Shown: piece by piece, positions 7,557 to 16,500 of the stretch
Position numbering within the stretch: position 1 is the stretch's first letter
Layout: each line of letters begins with the position of its first letter
Assembly: GCA_024102815.1 (NCBI GenBank)
Contig: JAGFJJ010000076.1
Coordinates: forward strand, 62,001-126,000
Direction of reading: 5' to 3'
DNA: 64,000 bases
Source: Phycisphaerae bacterium
GTDB lineage: Bacteria; Planctomycetota; Phycisphaerae; UBA1845
Notes under the pieces: generated by a model
The model's input: only the letters and a program-made list of their open reading frames with translations
What the model was told of the DNA's origin: nothing
The model's database searches: none
Position numbers and translations under genes: made by a program

Positions 7557-8925
7557 ATATGCGGTCTACCATACATTTCACATGATTACATTGGTCGTAG
7601 CGATCATCGCTGTTGGTTGGTAGGTCCTCCAAGCACCGTTCTTCCGCGCGGTACGCAAAACACTCGTCCTGCGTCTCCGAAACAGTGGATCGAAAGGCAC
7701 AGCCACCACCGCTTTCCAGTTCACACCGGCCTCGTCGGGCGTGATCCATTTCGTGTTCCACAACACAGCCAACAAGGTCGGAGTCTGTTTCCTGCTCGAA
7801 GTCGGGATCGATACAGATCTCGAGTTGACAGCCGCCGGGAATGCAGGTACAGCACACCCAGCCTCCCATTGCATCCCCTTCCGGCGTGGGAGAGTTGCCG
7901 CCACCTGAGGACACGCAACAACTCGTGAGGCCGGTGGGGTCGACATATTTGCAAGGATTTGATCGGGCATATGTGAATAGCGAGAGGCTATCTTTGTACA
8001 TCGCCGGATCTGCCTGAGGGAATCGCCCCTTGGATGGATCGTATTGCCGCCGGCGACTCTGATAGTCTGAACTCTCTGGCTCTAAACGGAGACCATGATG
8101 GGCCATTGGCTGTCCAACTCTTGAATGTAAGCTAGCTGCCTTTCTTGCCACCCCTTGCGCCAGGTTATCAAATCTCCCCGCATCGTCGTTGTCGTAGTCC
8201 CCGTCGAAATCCAGATCGAGGATCCGGCATGCTCCGGAGACGGTGCCGGTGCAGGTGACGCCGACGGTGCCCTTGTCGGTGGAATCCACGTCGCCGTCGC
8301 CGTCGCGGTCGCCCCAGGAGGTGGACTGGTTGACGGTCAAACTTCCATAGGGTTCATAGACGTAGTGCTCCATCAGGTTGCCGCCGAGGTTGGTCGTGGC
8401 GATGACGTTCCAGTTGGCCCCTCCGGCCGCTCGCTTCGTGCTCGCAACCTGCGGGCAGGTCGCGGGCCTGACGCGGGCATCCCTGCCCGCTTTACCGATG
8501 GCGGCCCGCTCCCGTTCGCTGCGCTCACCCTGGTGGATGTACAGGTCACCCTTGCCCGCGGCCCGCATCATGATGTGCTCGTCGATGTACTGCGTCCCGT
8601 GGATGAACTGGCGGTCCATGGCGTCGCTGCCGTTGCGGATTTCCACGATCTTCCAACCGTCATAATAATACACTTCCGTGGCGTCGAGGTCACCCCGTTT
8701 TGACACCACTTTCTTGATTCTGCGCTCGGTTCCATCGTAGGCGGCGGTTTGGATTGTAACATCGTCGTGCTTGGCGCGGACCTTGACCAGGCGGTTCCAG
8801 GCGTCGTAGCGGTAGATGTACTGCCCGTCGTCGACGAGGTAGCCGGCGTCATCGTAGGCCGGGGTGTGTGAAGCCGGGTAGGTTGCATGTTGATGAGGAT
8901 TTTGCATCAGAATGCGCCCTGCGCC
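7462..8925 (-). CDS. RHS-repeat fragment with metalloprotease-like C-terminal tip, 5' truncated
   Basis: Only the 3' part of an RHS gene is present. Recognisable sequence starts at about 8908 with TPAYDDAGYLVDDGQ and continues through YDAWNRLVKV and the RHS-core end YDPSKGRFPQADP...YARSNPCKYVDPTGL. A dockerin-like calcium motif (DRDGDGDVDSTDKG and DLDFDGDYDNDDAG) is embedded. The variable C-terminus of about 150 residues is Cys-rich and carries HEMDH (HExxH) followed by ECFAYRAEERCLE, a pattern consistent with a zinc metallopeptidase effector. The frame is open to 9249, but that part is the reverse side of the RAYT gene. An extra Arg-rich segment of about 35 residues coincides with a palindrome at 8451-8490. 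No start codon or upstream repeats are visible, so this is probably an orphan tip. Confidence 0.75.
   Translation of the reverse strand, partial: GAGRILMQNPHQHATYPASHTPAYDDAGYLVDDGQYIYRYDAWNRLVKVRAKHDDVTIQTAAYDGTERRIKKVVSKRGDLDATEVYYYDGWKIVEIRNGSDAMDRQFIHGTQYIDEHIMMRAAGKGDLYIHQGERSERERAAIGKAGRDARVRPATCPQVASTKRAAGGANWNVIATTNLGGNLMEHYVYEPYGSLTVNQSTSWGDRDGDGDVDSTDKGTVGVTCTGTVSGACRILDLDFDGDYDNDDAGRFDNLAQGVARKAASLHSRVGQPMAHHGLRLEPESSDYQSRRRQYDPSKGRFPQADPAMYKDSLSLFTYARSNPCKYVDPTGLTSCCVSSGGGNSPTPEGDAMGGWVCCTCIPGGCQLEICIDPDFEQETDSDLVGCVVEHEMDHARRGRCELESGGGCAFRSTVSETQDECFAYRAEERCLEDLPTNSDDRYDQCNHVKCMVDRICGHGQNPYGGSQSAQHWCETNRPDYGGCANS
8451..8490. repeat. Palindrome inside the RHS reading frame
   Basis: GCGGGCAG (8451-8458) and CTGCCCGC (8483-8490) form a perfect 8-bp inverted repeat. 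It coincides with an Arg/Ala-rich stretch that interrupts the normal RHS core between the YIHQGE and WNVIATTN segments. Confidence 0.6.
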
Positions 8926-8927
8926 GG

Positions 8928-8954
8928 GTGCCATGGCCACGTTTCGTGGCCATG
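8928..8954 (-). repeat. Family B palindrome on the 3' side of RAYT
   Basis: GTGC is followed by CATGGCCACG (8932-8941), loop TTT and CGTGGCCATG (8945-8954), a perfect 10-bp inverted repeat. It lies 26 bases beyond the original stop of the RAYT gene, in inverted orientation to the copy at 9604-9630. Confidence 0.9.
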
Positions 8955-8980
8955 TGGGAAGCCCAACGGACGCCGCGACG

Positions 8981-9571
8981 TCAGGGGCGCGGCGGCAGCG
9001 TGTCGAAATCAACCGCCAGCGGCCCGTCACGCGTACCTTCATACAACGATGCACTTGACCAGAACCAGGCAGAAGGCCCATCGCACAGCCCCCTGCGGAC
9101 AGGGTTGGTGTGAATTTAGTCGATGGTCTCCCAAACGAGCCGCTGCGACCAGAGGTTGCGGTCGTAGCCGCCTCCGCGCTGCCAGAAACGGATGGATGTC
9201 CGCCCGTTGGGTTGCCGGTCAGACAGCCTTTCAAGGAACGAGGGCTCATACATGCGCATGTAGTTGATTGCCCGTTTGGCCAGCGGCTGTTTCAGGGAGG
9301 TGAGAATCGACCTGATTCGATATTCGGGTGTCTGCGGATAAATGAGAAGATGAACATGTTCCGGCATGATCACATAGGCCCAGAGGTGAAAGCCGTGCTT
9401 CCCCCTGGCAAATTCTACAGCCTCGATCGTCCATTGCCGGGTACGATCGATTTTCAACAGTGGGAGACGATGGAAGCACGAGAACGTAAGCGAGTGGGCA
9501 TGTCCAGGATCATCGAATCGCCGGCAGGTCTTGCGATGCAAAATAGCTCGGTTCGGCGAGGATGATTGCAT
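8981..9571 (-). pseudogene. REP-associated tyrosine transposase (RAYT), stop at the catalytic Tyr position
   Basis: RAYTs are single-strand HUH transposases linked to REP palindromes. The frame from ATG 9571 gives HSLTFSCFHRLPLL, then the HUH motif MPEHVHLLIYP, then FWQRGGGYDRNLWS. It stops at TAA (9118-9116) directly after VWETID. Reading on in the same frame gives IHTNPVRRGLC and WFWSSASLYEG, the normal continuation of the family, to a TGA at 8983-8981. Family members read D-Y-I-x-x-N-P-V here, so the TAA replaces the tyrosine that in E. coli RAYT is, from memory, the catalytic Tyr115. Without it the enzyme should be inactive. Family B palindromes flank the gene as an inverted pair. Confidence 0.85.
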
Positions 9572-9603
9572 GGGGGCATGATAGCCGAATCAAGTCCAAA
9601 GAG

Positions 9604-9630
9604 CATGCCCACGAAGCGTGGGCATGGCAC
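9604..9630 (+). repeat. Family B palindrome on the 5' side of RAYT
   Basis: CATGCCCACG (9604-9613), loop AAG, CGTGGGCATG (9617-9626) and then GCAC. It is a perfect 10-bp inverted repeat 32 bases upstream of the RAYT start, and with 8928-8954 it brackets a unit of about 700 bp. Confidence 0.9.
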
Positions 9631-9653
9631 CCAAATTCACTGGGCCGGTTTAC

Positions 9654-10658
9654 CTACACCAACGTCGCCTCTCTCGATCGCGGATCGAGGGCGTCGCGGA
9701 GGCCGTCGCTGATGAAGTTCAGGGCGAGAAGGGTGATCACCAGGGTCGCGCAGGGGTAGACGAGCAGCCACCAGAAATCGACGAAGGTGTTGACCGCTTC
9801 GACGCCGTCGGCCGCGAGTCGTCCGAGGGAGGGTGTGGGCTGCTGCACGCCGATGCCGAGGAAGCTGAGGAAGGACTCCTGGAGGATGGCCTGGGGGACG
9901 ACGAGGGCGGTGTAGACGACGATGGGTCCGAGGAGGTGGGGGAGGATGTGTCGGCGGAAGATGTAGAGCGGACCGGCGCCGGCGGCGCGGGCGGCTTCGA
10001 CGAAGGTCAGCTCGCGCAGGGCGAGCACCTGTCCGCGGACGACGCGGGCGAGGGTGAGCCAGCTCACGCCGCCGATGGCCGCAAGCAGGATCACGAGATT
10101 GGCGAGCGTGGCGCTTTCGCCGAGGAGCGCGGTCAGCGGGCGGGTGAGTGCGACCTTGAGCAGGATCACCATGAGGATGTAGGGCAGGCCGAAGAGCACA
10201 TCGACGATGCGCATGAGGGCGGCGTCGACGCGCCCGCCGATCAGACCGGCCGTGGCTCCCCACGCGGTTCCGATGATGAGTGCCATGATCGCGGCACCGA
10301 GTCCGATGCCGAGGCTGACGAGAAACGCGGGCATCAGGCGCATGAGCAGGCTGCGGCCGAGGTCGTCGTGGCCGAGCCAGGAGACGGTGTGGTAGAGGAT
10401 GTCGCGCTCCCAACCTTGGTGGCCGTCGCCGGCGTTGAGGTACGTTTCTCGATCGACGGCCGGGCTCAGGGCCGGCGGGTGGCGGATCGCCGAAGTCAAC
10501 GCCTGGACGTCGTGCCAGGACCATGTCACCGGCAGGGTGAGCAGGGAAATAGCCGCGAGCAGCGCGAGCAGAACCAGGCCGATGCAGGCGGCGCGGTGGC
10601 GGAGGAAGCGCCGCCAGGCGTGTCGGGGGGTGAGGCTTGCCGTCGTCGCGGAGGCCAT
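9654..10658 (-). CDS. oppC: Peptide ABC transporter permease (OppC type)
   Basis: The 334-residue inner-membrane subunit starts at ATG 10658, whose A is the last base of the oppB stop (TGATG overlap); AGGAGG lies about 7 bases upstream. It has an N-terminal membrane segment (ACIGLVLLALLAAISLL), a periplasmic loop with GWERDILYHTVSWLGHDDLGRS and the BPD_transp_1 region with EAARAAGAGPLYIFRRHILPH, the coupling helix that contacts the ATPase. It ends LNFISDGLRDALDPR, a usual OppC terminus. It pairs with OppB to form the translocation channel. Confidence 0.92.
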   Translation of the reverse strand: MASATTASLTPRHAWRRFLRHRAACIGLVLLALLAAISLLTLPVTWSWHDVQALTSAIRHPPALSPAVDRETYLNAGDGHQGWERDILYHTVSWLGHDDLGRSLLMRLMPAFLVSLGIGLGAAIMALIIGTAWGATAGLIGGRVDAALMRIVDVLFGLPYILMVILLKVALTRPLTALLGESATLANLVILLAAIGGVSWLTLARVVRGQVLALRELTFVEAARAAGAGPLYIFRRHILPHLLGPIVVYTALVVPQAILQESFLSFLGIGVQQPTPSLGRLAADGVEAVNTFVDFWWLLVYPCATLVITLLALNFISDGLRDALDPRSREATLV

Positions 10659-11578
10659 CACACGGCCTCCTTGATGCGCGGATCGAGCCGGGCATAGAGC
10701 AGGTCGATCAGCAGGTTGAGCAGGACGAGCAGGGTGGAGAAGACCAGCACCGTGGCGAGGATGAGGCCGGTGTCGCGGTTGAGGGCGGCGTTGACGAAGT
10801 GCTGTCCGAGTCCGGGGACGCCGAAGACCTTCTCGACGACGAACGAGCCGGTCATGGCCTGGGCCGTTGCGGGGCCGAGGTAGCTGAGCACGGGCAGAAG
10901 CGCGGCGCGCAGAGCGTGGTCCCAGATCACGGTGCGCGGTGTGCAGCCCTTGGCGACGGCCGTGCGGATGTAGTCGGAGGCGAGCACGTCGAGCATGCCC
11001 ACGCGGGTGAGGCGGGCGATGTAGGCGATGAAGGGCAGGGCGAGGGTGATCGCGGGGAGGGGCAGGTGGGCGAGCGTGCCCCATCCGCCGACGGGAGCGA
11101 TCTTGAGGTACACGCCGAAGATGATCAGGAGCATTGATCCGGTGACGAACGTGGGGATGGAAATGCCCAGGAGGACGAGTGCCGTGGTCATGGCATCGGG
11201 CCAGCCGTGGCGGCGGACGGCGCTCCATACGCCGAGCGGCACGCCGACCTGCACGGCGATGATGACGGCCAGCAGTCCCAGCGTGGCGGAGACGGGCAGG
11301 GCCTGGGCGATGATCTCGTTGCAGGTCCAGTCGGGGTACATGAAGGTCGGGCCGAAGTCGAGGTGCAGGGCACCGGAGAGGTATTGCCAGAAGTAGAGCC
11401 AGGTATTGTCCATGCTGTAGCGGGCGCGGAGGGCTTCGACGACTTCCGGAGCGAGTTTTCGCTGGCCTTGCTGGAAGGGGTTGCCGGGCAGGGCCACGAC
11501 CATCACGAAGGTGAGGGCGTAGACGCAGGCGACGGTTGCGGCGCCGGCCAGGAGTCGTCGAAGCACGAGGCGGATCAT
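10658..11578 (-). CDS. oppB: Peptide ABC transporter permease (OppB type)
   Basis: The 306-residue permease starts at ATG 11578, overlapping the stop of the substrate-binding gene (ATGA overlap), which indicates translational coupling. It shows the OppB opening MIRLVLRRLLAG, ALPGNPF, six likely membrane spans and the coupling motif YIRTAVAKGCTPRTVIWDHALR. It ends LLYARLDPRIKEAV. Its frame is open to 12553 upstream, but only as the shadow of the preceding gene. Confidence 0.93.
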   Translation of the reverse strand: MIRLVLRRLLAGAATVACVYALTFVMVVALPGNPFQQGQRKLAPEVVEALRARYSMDNTWLYFWQYLSGALHLDFGPTFMYPDWTCNEIIAQALPVSATLGLLAVIIAVQVGVPLGVWSAVRRHGWPDAMTTALVLLGISIPTFVTGSMLLIIFGVYLKIAPVGGWGTLAHLPLPAITLALPFIAYIARLTRVGMLDVLASDYIRTAVAKGCTPRTVIWDHALRAALLPVLSYLGPATAQAMTGSFVVEKVFGVPGLGQHFVNAALNRDTGLILATVLVFSTLLVLLNLLIDLLYARLDPRIKEAV

Positions 11579-13497
11579 CGATGTACGGTCACATGGCGGA
11601 AGAAGAAACGCAAGCGAGGATTGGGTTCGATGCCGTGGACCCAGGGCTGGACGGCGATCGGCTGGGCGTAGTGCAGGATGGGCAGCAGGGGGAGCTCCTC
11701 TTCGACGAGGAGCGCTTCGGCGTCGGCCAGGGCGCGCATGCGCTTGACGGGGTCGCGGAGGTGCGCGGCGCGATCGAGCAGGGCGTCGTACTCGGGGTTG
11801 CTGAAGGCGCTGTCGTTGTTGCCGTTGCCGTTGGCGTAGCAGTCGAGGAATGTCGTGGGGTCGTAGTAATCGGCGTACCAGTTTCCGCGGGCGATCATGA
11901 AGCGTTGGTTGGCTTTTTCCTCGGCGAAGGTGCGTGATTCCAAGGCGCGTCGCTCGATGCGCACGCCGAGGTCGCGCTCCCACATGCGGGCCACGGCCTG
12001 GCAGACGCGTTCGTCGGCGGGGACGTAGAGGAGTTCGACCGGCGGCAGACCCGCGCCGCCGGGATAGCCGGCTTCGGCGAGCAGGGCGCGGGCGCGATCC
12101 ACATCGTAGCCCAGGCCAGGTGGCGGTTCGTATCCGGCGATCGAATGCGGCGGAACGAGGGAGTGCGCGACGCGATCGCCGCGGCGCAGCACGTGCTCGA
12201 CAAGGGCGTCCTTGTCCACGGCCAGGGCGAACGCACGACGGACGCGGGCGTCGACGAACGGATTTGCGCGGCCGTTGACCGTCGGGCTGGCGCAATTGAA
12301 GTTGAAGAAGTACGTGGCCAGCACGTGGCACAGCTTGAAATCGGGGCGCTGGCCGCTTTGGGCGAGTCGCGCGATCTCGTGATCGTAGGGCACGTCCATT
12401 GCGGGCAGGAAGTCTACCTCGCCCGCTTCGTAGGCCATGAGCGCGGCGCTGAGGTTTTCGTAGACGAGCATGTCGACGGTGCGGCAGGTAGTTGCCGCGG
12501 CGTCGCGATAGAACGGGTTGACCTCCAGCCGGGCGCGGCGTTTGAAGTCCCACGCGGCGAGCCGATACGGACCGTTGGTAATGAGGCCCGGGTAGTCATT
12601 CTGGTGGTAGTCGGGCTTGGTCCACTGCGGGTCGTAGACCACCAGGCCTTGCCCGGTGATGGGCGCACCCCGAAATCGCTGCCGCAGTCGCTCGATGCTC
12701 TCATGGCATGGCAGGAACGAGGGGAAGGCGGTCAGGTCGAGCAAATACGGGCAGGGCTCCTTCAGACGGACTTCCAGCGTGCGCGCATCGAGGGCGCGAA
12801 TGCCCACGGCCGAGAAGCGGGTTTCCAATTCGCTTGCGTGAAGCTCGAAGTGGCGGGAGTGAAACGCCGACCAGTCCAGATCGCTGTCGTGCAAAGCTTT
12901 GGCGATCTGCTCTCCCGGGGCGTCGGCATCGGCGCCGTGCAGGGCGGCTCGAATTTCCGGCAGCGTTTCGTCATGCGCCAGCGCTTCGGCTTGTTCGGGC
13001 GAGAGTTTCCACCCTGCGGCTGCCCGGGAGAGGGCAGTCAAAACCGCAACACCATGCTGTCGCCAGCGGATGTACTCGTCGGCTCCCGCGATGTGGTCCG
13101 CGAAGAGGAAGACGTAGTCCGTGGCGGTGCCGGGTTCCATGCCGCGGCGCCACCCGCGGAGGAAGTCCATTGCGGTGACCGGATCGCCGTTCGACCAACG
13201 GGCGTCACTGCGGATCGTGAATGTCCACGAAAGTCCGTCTGCGCTCACGGATGGGGGGAATTCGGCCGCGCCGGCAACCGGCTCCGTTGTCGGCGAGTCG
13301 GATGTGGTCAGACCTTCCCAGATATTCAGGGCGACGCGGAAATCCTGGGTCCAGCTCATCCGCGCGGGGTCGAGGGTGTGGATGCCGGAGGGGTTGACGT
13401 AGGTGAGGTCGGCCTTGGGCCGGCTGGTGCCGAAGGCAAAGAAACCCAGGACCATCGCCGCCAGCAAACCGGGAGCGATAACGAGCGCGCGGAACAT
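11575..13497 (-). CDS. oppA: Peptide ABC transporter substrate-binding protein (SBP family 5)
   Basis: The 640-residue extracytoplasmic binding protein is first in the importer operon. ATG 13497 starts a hydrophobic N-terminus (MFRALVIAPGLLAAMVLGFFAFG) with no obvious lipobox, so it may be membrane-anchored. Family-5 landmarks are visible: VNPSGIHTLDPARMSWTQDFRVALNIWEGL, WTFTIRSDARWSNGDPVTAMDFLRGW, ITNGPYRLAAWDF and ARVRRAFALAVDK. It is somewhat longer than typical members (about 540), with an extra helical stretch around residues 180-250. It overlaps oppB by 4 bases. Confidence 0.92.
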   Translation of the reverse strand: MFRALVIAPGLLAAMVLGFFAFGTSRPKADLTYVNPSGIHTLDPARMSWTQDFRVALNIWEGLTTSDSPTTEPVAGAAEFPPSVSADGLSWTFTIRSDARWSNGDPVTAMDFLRGWRRGMEPGTATDYVFLFADHIAGADEYIRWRQHGVAVLTALSRAAAGWKLSPEQAEALAHDETLPEIRAALHGADADAPGEQIAKALHDSDLDWSAFHSRHFELHASELETRFSAVGIRALDARTLEVRLKEPCPYLLDLTAFPSFLPCHESIERLRQRFRGAPITGQGLVVYDPQWTKPDYHQNDYPGLITNGPYRLAAWDFKRRARLEVNPFYRDAAATTCRTVDMLVYENLSAALMAYEAGEVDFLPAMDVPYDHEIARLAQSGQRPDFKLCHVLATYFFNFNCASPTVNGRANPFVDARVRRAFALAVDKDALVEHVLRRGDRVAHSLVPPHSIAGYEPPPGLGYDVDRARALLAEAGYPGGAGLPPVELLYVPADERVCQAVARMWERDLGVRIERRALESRTFAEEKANQRFMIARGNWYADYYDPTTFLDCYANGNGNNDSAFSNPEYDALLDRAAHLRDPVKRMRALADAEALLVEEELPLLPILHYAQPIAVQPWVHGIEPNPRLRFFFRHVTVHR

Positions 13498-13561
13498 GCG
13501 GCCGATTGTACCGCATCGTGCGATGGCTGCTGCCCGGGCCCGAGGGACGCGAACGGGCGGT

Positions 13562-16500
13562 CTACGGAGTGAGATCCGCCAGGAACGGCGGGTCGGGGCA
13601 GGCGGGCTGGCCTTGCGGACCGGAACCGCCCGGCCACGAGAACGGATAGAACTCCCGCCCGCTGCCGGTGGAGAAGGCATTCACCGCCTGGAGAATGTCT
13701 GGTCCGTTGACCGTGCGGTCGAGCTGTTCGCCGTTCAGATCACCCCAGGTGATGTGCAATCCCTCGCCGGGTGAAGCGAAGGTCTGCACCAGTGCTGTGA
13801 TGTCCAGCCCGCTCATTTGTCCGTTGGGCGGCGTCCAAGCGCCAGCGGGTGTCGGCGGCGTGGTCGTGTTGTCGCCGGTCGCGGAGAAGGTACCGGTGAC
13901 GTCCGCCCACCAGCGCCCGTTGGAGGGCACGGGTGCCGTGGCCACGTCAAGCGGGGCCGAGAAGATCACGCCGTCCAGCGTCGTGGCGATCTCGTAGCCC
14001 GATCCCGGAGCAATCATGCAACCGCCGACGTGGATCGTCGGCATCGTGGCGAAGTCGAACATCGGCGGCGCGGCGTCCGCGACGAGATAGGTCAGACCTT
14101 CTCCCGCGATGGCCGCCGGTGTCGTCCGCGGCGTGCTGATAAACCAGCCGATACCCGACGGGACGTGGCGAACGCGGTAACCGTGGGGCGTTCCGGCCAT
14201 GAGGGGATCCGCAACGAAGGACACGTAGCGGTTCTTGAGCGCGCCGTGGGGATAGGCGGTTGCGGCCTTGGGGGGCAGCAGGCCGCCGGAGCAGGGTGCG
14301 AACGTCGGCGGATCGCCGCCTTCGGTCCACGCCCCGGCGAACGAGGCAAAATCGCCGCAGTCCACGTCATTGTCGGCGTTGAAGTCGAAAATGGCACAGC
14401 CGGGCGGGACCGGAGAAACGCCATCTCCCGTATAGCAGGGAGCGAATGCATTGTAATCCGACTGGTTGACCTGCTGGTCGCCGTTGGAATCTCCATACAC
14501 CACGGTGCATTCGGCATAGGTGAGGGATATGTCGTCGATGTTCCATCCGCAGAAGTGCCAGCCGACGTCGGTTGGTCCCATCGTCCAGCGCAGGTAGACC
14601 GTCGGCTGATTGTCGGCGATCGCGGAAATGTCAATTTCCTGAGGCGTCCAAACGGAGTCCGCGATTTCGCCTGAGTTTTGCCAAACCGTAGTCCAACTCG
14701 AGCCGTTCGTGCTCACGCGAACACTTGCCTCGTCGTATTCCGAAGTTTCGACCCCGAGCCAGCGCCAGAACCGCAGACGCACGCCCGATCTTCCGGAGCA
14801 ATTGATAGGCGCGGAGGTGAGATGCTGCTCGCCCATATTGTTGGTGTAATCTCCCGACAGGTTGTATCCGTACACGGACGGTCCAGTATGACCGCTCGTC
14901 GGATCGGGCGAGCCGTATTCGCCGCCGCCGCCGGTGGGCGTGCCATATGCCCATTGCCCTTGCGTCGACCAGCCGGGATTCGTGTCGAGATTTTCGGTGT
15001 AGAAAACCACGTTCCCTGTCGTCATCGAGGCCGTGTGAACCACTGCCGGGGCCGAAGCCGGATCGGTCGTTGTGCCATTGTCGCCGTCGATCGAGAAGTA
15101 GTACTGCGGCTGAGACAGGCAGTTGGTTGCGGGAAGCGTCGCCGTAAACGAAGGTCCGCCGAGATAAATCATGGGCACGGCCGTGTACGCGGCATCGGGA
15201 TCATAACGGTAATACATCGTGGCTGATGACGCGTTCAGATTCTCGTCGGCGGAAGTGACCGTTGCGGCGACGGGAATGTCCGAACCCGCCTGGAGCGTTG
15301 TCGGCAGCCCATCGTGAAAATTGAAAACCGTGTTGCGCACCCAATCCGATCCCGTGAGGTGCAGGATCGCCGGCAGGATCTCTTCGTTGTTGGGAATGAT
15401 TTGATCCGGCGGGAGGACGAACCCGGGGTTAGACGACGCCGGCCGCAGCTCGTAACTGAAAGACAGCACGTTGCGAATCGCATAGGTCCAGTCAAGGGAT
15501 CCCCCACTGGCGGGGTAGATGGTCGTGTAGATCGGACCGGCCGTGTAAAGAACGCCGTGCACGCCCTGGATGAGCTGCTGCATGGCCAAGCCTACGGCCG
15601 AGTATACCACCTGATCCGGTGGAAGTTCGGATGTGAATCCCCACGGCCAGAGGATCAGTTGCGAGTAGCTGTGTATGTCGAGCTGGGCGCGGGTCTGCGG
15701 ATTGGCCAGAAACAGGTCGCGCAGCGCCTGCGTTTCCGGCTCGGAAAACGCGGAGGGTCCCCGATAGGTGTCGTCGCTGGGGGTGGGACTCGTGCCGGCT
15801 CCGCCCCACTCGTAGCCCCAATTGCGGTTGATATCCACGCCGAAGCTGCCGTCGCCGTTGTTGCGCCGGTTCTTGCGCCAGAGCCGGTAACTGGTCCAGG
15901 TGTACACGTAGCCGTCGGGGTTGCCCACCGGGATGAGGATCCACTCCACATTGTCCACGAGATCGGTGACGGTTGCGTTGATGCCGTAGTTGTCCAGCAG
16001 GTACGTGGCGACATACTGCGGAACCGTAGCCGCAATCCACTCCCGCGCATGGACCGATGAGAAGTAGATCACCGACGGGGCGAAGGGGCTCTGGTTGGCT
16101 CCCGCAATGCGTATTCCCCAGATCGTTCGGCCTTCCCATGTGGTACCCACCGGAATGACCTGGGCGAGCGTGGGGTGGGCCGCCGCCAGTTGGTTCAGGT
16201 ACGTCACGATGGCGTTGTAGTCGTGGTAATCGTCGAACCAGGCCAGTTGAGTTTTTCTGACCGGGCGCTCGGCGTCGATCAGCGCCTGGAGGTTTTCGAT
16301 GAGCGTCTGGGGATCGAGGCCCAGTGCCCGAAGACGTGGGAGGTCGGTGCGACGAACCACGACCTCGACGGAGCCGATTCCCGGATGCTCCGACCAGAAC
16401 GTCTCGATGATCTTCTCGACCTCGGCATATTGCTGTTTTGAGGTGATATTCACCCTTGCCACGATGTAGTCATCGAAGCGCTTGGCCGCCGGCGGGCTGT

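Noticed and set aside
8926-9249. 5' extension of the RHS gene
   Set aside because: This part of the open frame is the shadow of the RAYT gene in another frame on the same strand and has no RHS-like sequence.
10659-12553. Long N-terminal extension of OppB
   Set aside because: The frame upstream of ATG 11578 overlaps the substrate-binding gene in another frame and is Arg/Pro rich without permease features.
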